Below, in pieces: positions 30,496 to 39,489 of a stretch of DNA of 64,000 bases. The notes beneath the pieces were generated by a model. That model worked only from the letters and a program-made list of their open reading frames with translations, had not been told where the DNA came from and searched no databases. The stretch covers positions 1-64,000 of the forward strand of contig JAQUGQ010000005.1 in assembly GCA_028684095.1 (NCBI GenBank). Direction: 5' to 3'. Position 1 is the first letter of the stretch, and each line of letters begins with the position of its first letter. This stretch comes from Clostridia bacterium. Lineage in GTDB: Bacteria; Bacillota; Clostridia; TANB77; CAG-465. The position numbers were made by a program, and so were the translations under genes.

Positions 30496-30526
30496 ACTAG
30501 TAATATAATAAATTACTAGTTCATTT
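30491..30526. terminator. Bidirectional terminator
   Basis: Stem AATGAACTAGTAAT/ATTACTAGTTCATT between convergent genes. Confidence 0.8.
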
Positions 30527-30533
30527 TATTTGA

Positions 30534-31268
30534 TTATATTGTAAACTCTGCATATACAGGATAATGATCTGATATTTCCACATTCAACCTTCTTATTTCA
30601 TCAAATTTTATATCACCACTATACATTATCTTGTCAATATCTGCAATTGGATTGCCTGTAGGCCACGTGTTAACACTAAAATCAGGACATTGAAATATTT
30701 TTTTGATATTTTCAAACTCTGTATATGAATTTAATTTTTTTACTTTGTATCTATGATTTCCTAATGGAATTTTCCCAAAGTTAAAATCACCACCTAGTAT
30801 AATATCACCCGATATATTATTTCTCACCATCATTTTTATAATTGCCTCTGAAAAAGTTATTCTTTCTTTTTCAAATACAGGTAAATGCATGTTAAATACA
30901 TTAATATACTTTCCATCTACATTTATTTCAGCATGTAACATACCTTTTGTTTCTTTAGAATATTCTGGTGTGGTAGTTAAATAGTTTTCTGATGATACAA
31001 TTGGATATCTAGATAAAATAGCATTTCCATACCATCCTTCTTTATACGTTATATTTGAACCAAAACAACTATATTCAAAATCAAAGTTCTTTTTGAATTC
31101 GTATAATTGATTTTTGAATTCGCTACGTGATGTGCATATATCAACTTCTTGAAGCATTATTAAATCAGCATTATATTCTTTTAAAATATTTGATTGATTA
31201 ATAACGTCTATTATGCCATTATTATTATCACCATGACACATATTAAAGGTTATAACTTTATATTTCAT
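30534..31268 (-). CDS. Endonuclease/exonuclease/phosphatase-family protein
   Basis: 244 residues with the EEP fold: TFNMCHGD at the start, LQEVD, GGDFNFG near the middle and DHYPVYAEF at the C-terminus, giving the metal-binding and catalytic residues. Substrate could be nucleic acid, sphingomyelin or inositol phosphate; undetermined. Confidence 0.8.
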   Translation of the reverse strand: MKYKVITFNMCHGDNNNGIIDVINQSNILKEYNADLIMLQEVDICTSRSEFKNQLYEFKKNFDFEYSCFGSNITYKEGWYGNAILSRYPIVSSENYLTTTPEYSKETKGMLHAEINVDGKYINVFNMHLPVFEKERITFSEAIIKMMVRNNISGDIILGGDFNFGKIPLGNHRYKVKKLNSYTEFENIKKIFQCPDFSVNTWPTGNPIADIDKIMYSGDIKFDEIRRLNVEISDHYPVYAEFTI

Positions 31269-31369
31269 ATTATATAACCACCTTCTTAATATTTTTATTA
31301 TACACTAATTATACACCCATCTAATCAAATATGCAACAAATTATATAAAATAAATAGAAATTATTATTT

Positions 31370-31475
31370 TTATTTATGATAATCAACATTTACACCTTTA
31401 TTAATAAACTCTTGAAATTGAACTTGGACCAGTTCCGATAATTATTACATCATACTTATTATTTAAAATTAAAAC
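31370..31475 (-). pseudogene. Remnant of an FAD-dependent oxidoreductase N-terminus
   Basis: Reading 31475 downward gives NNKYDVIIIGTGPSS, a dinucleotide-binding N-terminal signature, and then a stop after RVY. A neighbouring frame gives FQEFINKGVNVDYHK. This looks like the start of a NAD(FAD)-utilising oxidoreductase with the rest deleted. Very short, so the call is tentative. Confidence 0.4.
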
Positions 31476-31552
31476 CTATAAATCTAAACAGTATATTTTT
31501 TACTATTTAATTTTATAAGTTATCAAGATTATATAAAAGTTAGTTATATATA

Positions 31553-32638
31553 CTAATTTTCACAATTTTTTTTTTGCATTTCTATTATTTCTTCGGCTTG
31601 CTCTTTTAATACTTCTATTACTTCAACTTTATTCTTAGGTTTGAATATTAAAAATATTACCCCTACTAATATTGGTAAGTAAAATGTATATATTCTCCAA
31701 AATAATATTGCCATTTTAATTTCATTTTGTGCAAAAAACGTTTTAAATATAACATAAAATCCACCTTCAGCTGCACCTCCTGCACCAGGTGTAGGAATAA
31801 ATGCCATTATCATCATTAAAAATGTTTGTGCTGATATCACATCAATTATATTATATTTTGTTTCTCCAAAAGCCCTATATACTGCATATGTTATTGATGA
31901 AAATGCTGTTAATTGCAAAATTGTTAGTACAGATGTCTTTATAATCATTATTTTTTCTTTTCTTATAATCTTAAATTCTTGATGAAATAAATCCATGTTT
32001 TGTCTTAATTTTTCTAATTCTTTGTCGACATTTTTTATAAAACCAATTTTATCTAAATATTTATATATCGTTTTTAAAATTCCATATATAAATTCCTTAT
32101 TTATTCCAACCATTATAAGTGAAGTTATTACTACAAGATTTATTACAAAACCAACAATACTAAGTGTTATAAAACCACTAACTAATTCTTTAAAATATGC
32201 ATATTTAAATATTATAATAAAAGATGTATACAGTACTAATATAGTTTGATATATTATAAATTTAATAAGAAGTATTGTAGCACTGCTAGTTATACTTATT
32301 CCAGATTTAACCATAGCAACTGCTTGCATTGGTTGACCACCAGACGAAAATGGTGTTAAATTATTAAACAATTGCCCTATCATTGAAATTCTTAAGCTAT
32401 TTATAAATTTTCCTTTTTTACATACTTTTTTAGTAACTATATTAAGTATAACTGCCTCTAATATCCAATAAGTTAATAATAGAAAAGCTGCTACTGTAAA
32501 CCATATAGGTTCAATTTGCTTTACAATAATAACTATATTTGCCCATCCATCGACAATTATCATATAACTAAATAGTGCTATAAATATTATTATAGTTAAG
32601 CTAAAATTTATGATGTTTTTATTTATTTTTGTTTTCAC
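31553..32638 (-). CDS. UPF0104/YbhN-type membrane flippase-synthase
   Basis: 361 residues with 7-8 membrane helices and the family pattern LTPFSSGGQPMQAVAM and FIPTPGAGGAAEGGFYVIF. It resembles the transmembrane flippase half of MprF. It overlaps the end of the glycosyltransferase gene by 20 bases, suggesting joint synthesis and export of a glycolipid. Confidence 0.8.
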   Translation of the reverse strand: MKTKINKNIINFSLTIIIFIALFSYMIIVDGWANIVIIVKQIEPIWFTVAAFLLLTYWILEAVILNIVTKKVCKKGKFINSLRISMIGQLFNNLTPFSSGGQPMQAVAMVKSGISITSSATILLIKFIIYQTILVLYTSFIIIFKYAYFKELVSGFITLSIVGFVINLVVITSLIMVGINKEFIYGILKTIYKYLDKIGFIKNVDKELEKLRQNMDLFHQEFKIIRKEKIMIIKTSVLTILQLTAFSSITYAVYRAFGETKYNIIDVISAQTFLMMIMAFIPTPGAGGAAEGGFYVIFKTFFAQNEIKMAILFWRIYTFYLPILVGVIFLIFKPKNKVEVIEVLKEQAEEIIEMQKKNCEN

Positions 32639-33686
32639 TTAATTTCATACCCTTTTTCTTTCCTTGCTTGTAAATCTTATTATAATAACTTCTCCAAATT
32701 TTAGTAACATTTTCTTCACTATAGAATTTACTACAAAGACCTGCTTTTTGTGATGCTTTATTATAATATACCTCATCATCTCTAAGTTTTAATATCTCAT
32801 TCTTAAATTCTTCAACATTCGTACCTTTTACGTAATATCCATCAAGTATTCCTTTATATAAATCAATATCTCTAAGTAATATAGGTGTTTTACAATTTGC
32901 TGATTCTAATATTGTCATTGGGAAAAGTTCTTCAAATGAAGCTAAAAACATTACATCAGACATATTATATATATTATTCATTTCTTCTCTAGGAACAATC
33001 CCTAAAAATTTTACATTTTTTGGAGGGTTATCTACTATTGTATTTATTTTTTCATAACCATCAGATATCTTTTTAAATGAAAAACCACCCGCCCAAACGA
33101 ATTCTATGTTTGGTAGCAATTTAGCCACTTCAACAAAATCAAAGAAACCTTTTCTTATTTGAAGTTGTCCAACACAAAGTACAACAAATTTATCTTGGTC
33201 TATACCATATTGTTTTCTTATTTTATGTCTCTCACTTTTTTCTAACTTAAAAAATCTTTTAGAAGATACATAATTAGGTATATATGTTATCTTATCTCTT
33301 GAAATTCCATATTCAACTAATTTATCTATAAAATATGGATTTACTGTTATTAAATAATCCATACTTTTATAAAACTCAATAACATATTTATAAAATATTT
33401 TTTTAAATAACTTTGGAAGTTTTATACTTGTTTCTAAAGTTTCAGGTAAAAAATGTACATATCCAACATGTGAAGATTTTATATTTGTAAATGGAAGCGT
33501 TAAAAAGTATTCTAAATTAATTGTATGATAGTGCATTATATCAGCATATTTCAATTTATTAATTGTTACACTATATTGATCATTTAAATTATTCTGAACC
33601 AGGCTAACCTGTTCTTCATATGCAGATAATACTCCTTGACCTTTTATTTTATGAGCACTTGATAACATATTTATTGTTCTTGACAT
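32619..33686 (-). CDS. GT4-family glycosyltransferase
   Basis: 355 residues of GT-B fold. The C-terminal nucleotide-sugar motif is VLCVGQLQIRKGFFDF and EELFPMTILESA. Gene pairing with a YbhN-type flippase suggests glycolipid (for example glucosyl-diacylglycerol) synthesis. AAAGGAGGAA precedes the ATG at 33686. Confidence 0.82.
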   Translation of the reverse strand: MSRTINMLSSAHKIKGQGVLSAYEEQVSLVQNNLNDQYSVTINKLKYADIMHYHTINLEYFLTLPFTNIKSSHVGYVHFLPETLETSIKLPKLFKKIFYKYVIEFYKSMDYLITVNPYFIDKLVEYGISRDKITYIPNYVSSKRFFKLEKSERHKIRKQYGIDQDKFVVLCVGQLQIRKGFFDFVEVAKLLPNIEFVWAGGFSFKKISDGYEKINTIVDNPPKNVKFLGIVPREEMNNIYNMSDVMFLASFEELFPMTILESANCKTPILLRDIDLYKGILDGYYVKGTNVEEFKNEILKLRDDEVYYNKASQKAGLCSKFYSEENVTKIWRSYYNKIYKQGKKKGMKLSENKNK

Positions 33687-33702
33687 AATATAAATTCCTC
33701 CT

Positions 33703-35808
33703 TTAAAATGTAACACCATTTTCTACTACATTTTGTTTTTTCTCATTTAATTTATCTTGTTTTTCTATTTTAAAATATTCATCCATTATTGGTCTAACTA
33801 CATTGGCTGTATATGTACCTTCTCCACCATGTTCTATTATAGCGATTATAGCTATCTTTGGTCTATCATATGGCGCAAATCCAACAAATATACCATTACT
33901 AGATCCAGATGTTACTTCTGCGGTACCAGTTTTACCAGCTACTTCAATACCTAAATCTTTAAATGTATTATATGAGGTTCCACCGCTATCACTTGTAACA
34001 TATAACATTCCCAGTTTTATTGCATCAATATTTTTTTGTGATAAATTCAAATTTTTACTTTCAAAAGTTACGCCTGTATATTCAGCTCCATATTTATTTA
34101 ATTCATCCAGACTAACTGATTTTTTTTCATTATCTTCAACAGATTTTATTACTGTAATCTTATTTAATGTTCCACCATTTGCTATTGTTGAGATATAATT
34201 AGCAAGCTGAATTGGAGTATATGAATTATATGACTGACCTATTGAAGCAGACAATGTTTCTCCTAAGTACCAATCACCTTTATAATTATCACCTGCTATT
34301 TGTCCTTTTAATTCTCCACCGATTTCTATTCCTGTTTTTTCTCCAAGTCCAAATAGTTTAGCATAAGTAACAATATCTGATATTCCTACTCTTCTTCCGA
34401 CTTCATAAAAATATGAGTTACAAGATACTTTTATAGCTTCAGATATATTAACATATCCATGTGTCCTACCATACATTTCGTAAATCCAACATTTAGGATT
34501 ATGTCCATATGGATATATTCCAGGATCATTAATTTTTTCTGTTGTTGTTATTTTACCAGTTGTTAGTCCGAGCCAACCCTACTAACATTTTATATGTTGA
34601 TCCGAGGTGAATAAAGTCCAGAGATTGATCTATTAAACATAGGTCTTAAACTTGAACTATTAAGATTATTCCAATCTTTATAATTTATTCCATTTACAAA
34701 ACTATTTATATCAAAAGATGGATAACTTACCATAGCTAAAACTTCACCTGTTACAGTATCTAATACAACTACACTACCTGCAGAAGCATCTTCATGTTTC
34801 TTCATCTTAGGTGTACCAACTTTTATTTCATTTATAACTTTAACTAAAGTTTCTTCAGCTACTTTTTGTAATCTGTAATCTATAGTTAAAGTAACATTTT
34901 GTCCAGTTACAGATTTAGTAACAACATTTTCACTAGAAACTGTTCCATAGGAATCTACTTCTACTCTATTTACTCCATCTGTCCCTTTTAAATATTTTTC
35001 AAAAGCTTGTTCTATACCCATTTTACCAATATTACTATTTTGTGTATATCCGTAAATCTTTAAATTCAATATATTCTTCACTACTTATTTTACTAACATA
35101 ACCAATAGTATGTGCAGCAAGAAAAGTTTCCGGATAATATCTCTTAGGTACTGATATTGTATCTATTCCATATAATTTAAATTTTTCTTCTTCTAACACA
35201 GCTAAAGATTTTTCTGATATATCTTTTGCAATTGTGACAGGTTTAAATAGTGAATATCCCATTAAACTTGCCTCATAACGAACAAGAATCATCTTAATTG
35301 CATATTCTTTTTGATAACCTGATAATTCATATTTATCTATATAGTAATCTATAGTTTGATCAAAAGTATATTCTTCATTGATTTTCATTTCAGTTTTCCA
35401 TTTAATACTTGCCGCTTCATTTTCAAAATTAAAATCTGTTTTCTCCTCATTTATTGGAAAAGTGGAATATATTTTATCTCCATTTTCTTCTAATATTTTT
35501 ATAGTATTAAATATAGTTGTATTTTGCTGAGCATTTGTTACCTTTACTCTGTATAGTAATAAATCAAATGACAATTTATTAGTTGCGAGTATAACACCAT
35601 TTCTATCATAAATTTCTCCTCTTGCAGCTGTTATAGTTTCATTACGTAACATCTTCTTTTCAGATTTTTCTCTATATTCTTTACCATTTATAACTTGAAT
35701 ATTAAATAATGTTATTAAATATATGCATCCTATTAAAACAGTTATAATACCAAGAATAATATTTCTATTCGAGAATAAATTTGATATTTTTTCTATTATT
35801 TTTTTCAA
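33703..35808 (-). CDS. mrdA: Penicillin-binding protein 2, needing three +1 frameshifts
   Basis: Elongasome transpeptidase. One membrane helix (about 15-37), the dimerisation/pedestal domain and the transpeptidase domain are all present only if three CGG codons are skipped by one base (35050-35052, 34602-34604, 34568-34570). The joined 700-residue product carries SPGSTYK (catalytic Ser-x-x-Lys), VSCNSYFYE (SxN) and GKTGTAEVTSG (KTG). The zero-frame reading stops before every catalytic motif. The nucleophile Ser lies two residues after the second skipped C. It lies in an operon with mreD, mreC and mreB. Confidence 0.92.
34568..34570 (-). other. +1 recoding site 3 in mrdA: GCT CGG A
   Basis: GCT CGG ACT AAC AAC TGG TAA in zero frame; skipping C gives Ala-Gly-Leu-Thr-Thr-Gly, the conserved helix end after the SxxK motif. 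Confidence 0.85.
34602..34604 (-). other. +1 recoding site 2 in mrdA: CCT CGG A
   Basis: CCT CGG ATC AAC ATA TAA in zero frame; skipping C gives Pro-Gly-Ser-Thr-Tyr-Lys, the catalytic SxxK motif. Only 31 bases separate this site from the next one. Confidence 0.87.
35050..35052 (-). other. +1 recoding site 1 in mrdA: TTA CGG A
   Basis: TTA CGG ATA TAC ACA AAA TAG in zero frame; skipping C gives Leu-Gly-Tyr-Thr, matching the family pattern of the pedestal/linker region (LxxLGY). Confidence 0.85.
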
Positions 35809-35829
35809 GTTAATTTTTCACCCCTATTT

Positions 35830-36345
35830 TTAATAATATAAGATATTACTCTCTGCATATTCTGATATCTTTGCAAATGTACCATACAGTATAAATGCAA
35901 GTATTACATTAAGTAAACTGCCTATTGAAACCTGGATAATTAAATAAAATATATTAGAACTACTGCTACTTAAAAATAAATAAATAAAATATTGCATGAA
36001 TTCAAATATACATGTCCCAAATATGGTAAGATAAGATAAAGATATTTTACTTTCCCTACGATAGTTATAGTTTAAGTATCCAATTATAGATCCAACTACT
36101 GTGTAAGAAAGAGTAAATATACCAAAGCTATTACCAAATAGTATATCTGTTAACATCCCTATACAAAACCCATAAATAGAACCTGCATATAATCCATACC
36201 ATAAACTCATTACTATAACTGAAATGAGTATTATATTAGGTTTTATACCGAATAATTCTCTACTGTCAATAACATATATCTGAAACATAAATATACAAGT
36301 TAAAATAATTAATATCATAAAATATGAAAAAACTTTTTTTGCCAT
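35830..36345 (-). CDS. mreD: Rod-shape-determining protein MreD
   Basis: 171 residues with about five membrane helices and ELFGIKPNIILISVIVMSL, WYGLYAGSIYGFCIGMLTDI; typical MreD. It lies 8 bases downstream of mreC and 21 bases upstream of mrdA, all on the minus strand. Confidence 0.88.
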   Translation of the reverse strand: MAKKVFSYFMILIILTCIFMFQIYVIDSRELFGIKPNIILISVIVMSLWYGLYAGSIYGFCIGMLTDILFGNSFGIFTLSYTVVGSIIGYLNYNYRRESKISLSYLTIFGTCIFEFMQYFIYLFLSSSSSNIFYLIIQVSIGSLLNVILAFILYGTFAKISEYAESNILYY

Positions 36346-36353
36346 GATTACCT

Positions 36354-37200
36354 CTATTCTAAAATAACTGAAACTTCAGATATTGACCTTATATTAACAC
36401 AAGGCTCTGCAATAGCATATCTATCACTGTCATTTTTATTATTTACAACTTTAGTAACTTTACCTACCGGTAGTGAAGATGGAAACATTGAACCAAGTCC
36501 TGAACTATATAACATATCCCCAATTGAAATTTCGGCATCTATAGGAATATATTCTAGTTTTAAATTATTGTTTGATTTAAGTTCTAAATTACCTTTTAAA
36601 ACAGCAGGTTCATTTATTGTTGAAATTGTAACACTAACCGAAGTTCTAGGATCTAATATAGTTGTTACATTACTTGTATTATCACTAACATTAGAAATAT
36701 AACCTACTAATCCTTCTTTATGTATAACTGATTGGTTTAATTTAATTCCATCTTTTAAACCAATATCAATCACAAATGTTTGACTAAAATTATCATGCTC
36801 CCTTATTATTATTTTACCGATGTTTTAATTTAAAATGTTGAAATGTAGAATTAATATCTAATAATTTCTTTAATGACTCATTTTCATTCAAAATTTCTTC
36901 TGACTCTAAAAGTTTAATTTGTAGTTCATCAACTTTAATTTTTAGTTCCAAATTATCTGCTTTTACCTGAGTTATATTTCCAAAATACATACTAACAGAT
37001 GAAAAAGTATTACTCATACTATTACCAATAAACTTAAATGGTGCCGTTATAATATTAGAGGTTACTCTAATTACTAATACTTGACTATTTCTAAAGAAAA
37101 AAGAAGATATAACTAAAGCTATAATTAATACTATAGATATAAAAATAATTCTACTTTTCTTTTTTTTATTTCCATTATTAAAGTCATAATTATATTTCAA
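36354..37200 (-). CDS. mreC: Rod-shape-determining protein MreC, needing +1 frameshift
   Basis: 281 residues when joined. The N-terminal membrane helix (about 16-36) and coiled coil (KADNLELKIKVDELQIKLLE) precede the frame break. Zero frame stops at KLKHR; skipping C of CGG at 36817-36819 continues HGKIIIREHDNFSQTFVIDI into GLKDGIKLNQ and the MreC beta-barrel domain. It scaffolds the elongasome and binds PBP2, which is recoded in the same operon. Confidence 0.9.
36817..36819 (-). other. +1 recoding site in mreC: CAT CGG T
   Basis: CAT CGG TAA: the stop directly follows CGG, so in-frame decoding adds one residue and ends. Skipping C gives His-Gly-Lys-Ile. Confidence 0.85.
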
Positions 37201-37260
37201 TAGTGTATCCTCCTTTTCTTTATATTATTGGTAATACAACTCTTTTTTATTATTTTTTTA

Positions 37261-38277
37261 TTATTTTTTTTTAGTTTTAATAGCTTTTTTCAATACTTGT
37301 ATACTATCCAAAGTAGCTCCTATACCTTTTATAACACAATCAAGTGGATTCTCTGCTATATGTACTGGAAGTCCCAATTCACCACTTATATATCTATCTA
37401 AGTTTTTAATTAAAGCACTACCACCTGTAATTATAATTCCATGATCCATAATATCTGCAGAAAGCTCTGGCGGTGTTTGTTCTAAAGTTAGTTTTATTGT
37501 TTTAACAATTTTTTCTATTGACTCCATAATAGCCATTTGAATATCTTTTGTAGTAAGAGTAATATCTTCTGGAAGTCCTGTGTTTAAATTTCTTCCTTTT
37601 ACTGTGAATTTTTCTTCAGTCATAGTTGCATATGCAGAACCTATTTGTTTTTTCACCTCTTCAGCATCTGTTTCTGCTATTATACAATTAAACTTATTTC
37701 TAACATACTCTACTATATCTTTATCAAATTTTTCTCCTGCTAATCTTAGAGAACTAGAAACAACTATACCACCTAAAGATAGTACTGCCATTTCACTAGT
37801 TCCTCCGCCAATATCCACAATCATAGAACCTTCTGCTTGTTCTACTTTAATTCTAGACCCAAATGAAGCAGCCATTACTTCTTCAATCAAATATACTTCT
37901 TTCGCCCCCGCTTTATATGCTACTCCCTCTACCGCTCGTTCTTCAACATCTGTGATTCCATATGGTATTGATATAACAAGTCTTGGTTTTAAAAATAAAC
38001 TTTTTGGTATTACTTTAGATATGAAAGTTTCGAGCATCATTCTTGTTGAATCAAAATCTGCAATTACTCCATCTTTTAAAGGTCTAACTGCTACAATACT
38101 GTCTGGTGTTCTTCCAAGCATTTCTTTAGCAGAATGTCCTACAGCTAATACTTCTCCAGTTATTTTATTTATTGCTACAACTGAAGGTTCATTTAAAACT
38201 ATACCTCTTCCTTTTACGAATATTCTCACATTAGATGTTCCTAAGTCCACACCTATATCTCTAGACATTATACCCAT
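37261..38277 (-). CDS. mreB: Rod-shape-determining actin homologue MreB
   Basis: 338-residue actin-like ATPase: DIGVDLGTSNVRIFVKGRG (phosphate 1), MIVDIGGGTSEMAVLSLG (phosphate 2) and IIITGGSALIKN (adenosine). GGGTGA precedes the ATG. It forms filaments that position the MreC-MreD-RodA-PBP2 elongasome. It contains no CGG. Confidence 0.95.
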   Translation of the reverse strand: MGIMSRDIGVDLGTSNVRIFVKGRGIVLNEPSVVAINKITGEVLAVGHSAKEMLGRTPDSIVAVRPLKDGVIADFDSTRMMLETFISKVIPKSLFLKPRLVISIPYGITDVEERAVEGVAYKAGAKEVYLIEEVMAASFGSRIKVEQAEGSMIVDIGGGTSEMAVLSLGGIVVSSSLRLAGEKFDKDIVEYVRNKFNCIIAETDAEEVKKQIGSAYATMTEEKFTVKGRNLNTGLPEDITLTTKDIQMAIMESIEKIVKTIKLTLEQTPPELSADIMDHGIIITGGSALIKNLDRYISGELGLPVHIAENPLDCVIKGIGATLDSIQVLKKAIKTKKK

Positions 38278-38298
38278 AATTTATCACCCTTTCTTTGC

Positions 38299-38998
38299 TC
38301 AAAAGTATCCTTTTTCCTTTAAACTTATATATTCATTTTTTCCAATTATAACATGGTCTAATAATTTTATTTCAAAAGTATTTCCATATTCATTAATGTT
38401 TTTCGTAAATTTTATATCACTTTCACTAGGGTTCATATTACCACTGGGATGATTATGTACAAGTACAATACCGGAAGCCATTTGTTTTATAGGTTCACTA
38501 AATATCTCTTTTATACCAATTTGTACTGAAGATGTTTTACCTATACCGTTTGTTATTACAGATAATACTTTATTCGAATTGTCTAATATTATTGTTTTAA
38601 CAATTTCTTGTTTTTTTCCTATATATGATTCGTTTATTAAATCAAAAATATCTTTTGGACTCATTATTCTTGTTTTATCATTTATATTAATTTTAGAAAT
38701 TCTTTTAGAAAGTTCTAAAACTGCTTTTATTTGAATTGATTTAACTCTTCCTATCCCTTTAAATTTTCTTAAATCTGGCATTGACATACTAGATAAATAT
38801 TCCAAGTCTGATACATTTTCTATGTTTTTATTACCAGTTAAAATATCTCTTGATATATCTAAACAATTTTTATCCTTTGTTCCTGTCTTTATAACAATTG
38901 CTAAAAGCTCTGAATTAGTTAAATTTTCTGAACCGAAGTAATTCCAATTTCTCATAAGGTTTATCATTTACAGGTAAATTAATTAAATTTTTAACCAC
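38299..38998 (-). CDS. radC: RadC-family JAMM protein, needing +1 frameshift
   Basis: The joined product is 232 residues. The first 20 residues (NLINLPVNDKPYEKLELL) are in one frame and the rest (GSENLTNSELLAIVIKTG onward) in the next, separated by one skipped C at 38933-38935. Without the shift an ORF caller starts late at an internal ATG and loses the conserved LPxxDxPxEKL region. The JAMM motif HNHPSGNMNPSESD and an HhH region (LRKFKGIGRVKSIQI) are intact. The likely start is GTG at 38998, overlapping the previous gene by 16 bases. Confidence 0.85.
38933..38935 (-). other. +1 recoding site in radC: CTT CGG T
   Basis: CTT CGG TTC AGA in zero frame; skipping C gives Leu-Leu-Gly-Ser-Glu, matching RadC (LLxxGxexLsdxELLA). 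Confidence 0.82.
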
Positions 38999-39243
38999 TT
39001 AAATGCCTTATTTGATATAAATGCAAATAAAACTAAACATAGTATCCCTGCTATATTTATTTTGCACCATATTCCGAATGTAAGTTGTAAAAAAGATAAG
39101 TCAATTAATAATGGATTTTTAAATCCTACTTCTCCTCCTATAGCAAGCCATTTTAATGGCTCTATATCACTGCACACAGTTCCTATTGCACATCCTATTA
39201 TCACGCCTAGTATTATAAATACCATTGTAAATATTTTTTTCAT
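38983..39243 (-). CDS. DUF4321-type small membrane protein
   Basis: 86 residues with two hydrophobic segments and FGIWCKINIAGILCLVLFAF near the end. The ATG at 39243 is preceded by GGAGG. It is found upstream of radC-mreB in Clostridia. Function unknown. Confidence 0.75.
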   Translation of the reverse strand: MKKIFTMVFIILGVIIGCAIGTVCSDIEPLKWLAIGGEVGFKNPLLIDLSFLQLTFGIWCKINIAGILCLVLFAFISNKAFKWLKI

Positions 39244-39333
39244 AAATTCCTCCATATTTAACAACTATATTATACAACTTTTTATAATAAAAATCAATTA
39301 AAACGTTCCAATATCATTGAAAATAAAAAAAAA

Positions 39334-39388
39334 TTTGAGTGTAAGTCTTTTTTTCTAAAGCTTACACTCAAAATATTGACATTAAGCC
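39334..39388 (-). repeat. Diverged copy of the intergenic repeat, terminator-like
   Basis: Reading the minus strand, GGCTTAATGTCAATA (39374-39388) is followed by a hairpin TTTGAGTGTAAG/CTTACACTCAAA and a long T run. It sits about 100 bases downstream of the CapA-like gene. Confidence 0.6.
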
Positions 39389-39489
39389 ATTATTTTTAGA
39401 TTGATTTCATACTATTTATACTAATTAATATCACAATTAAAATTATAGTTTACAATATACATACGTATTATTTTAAGATTATTTATATA

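Noticed and set aside
36637-36645. Another AACTTCGGTT-like site inside mreC
   Set aside because: Here the frame is ACT TCG GTT, so CGG is not a codon and no break occurs.
37580-38452. 290-codon plus-strand ORF over mreB
   Set aside because: Antisense shadow of mreB; mreB homology is unambiguous on the minus strand.
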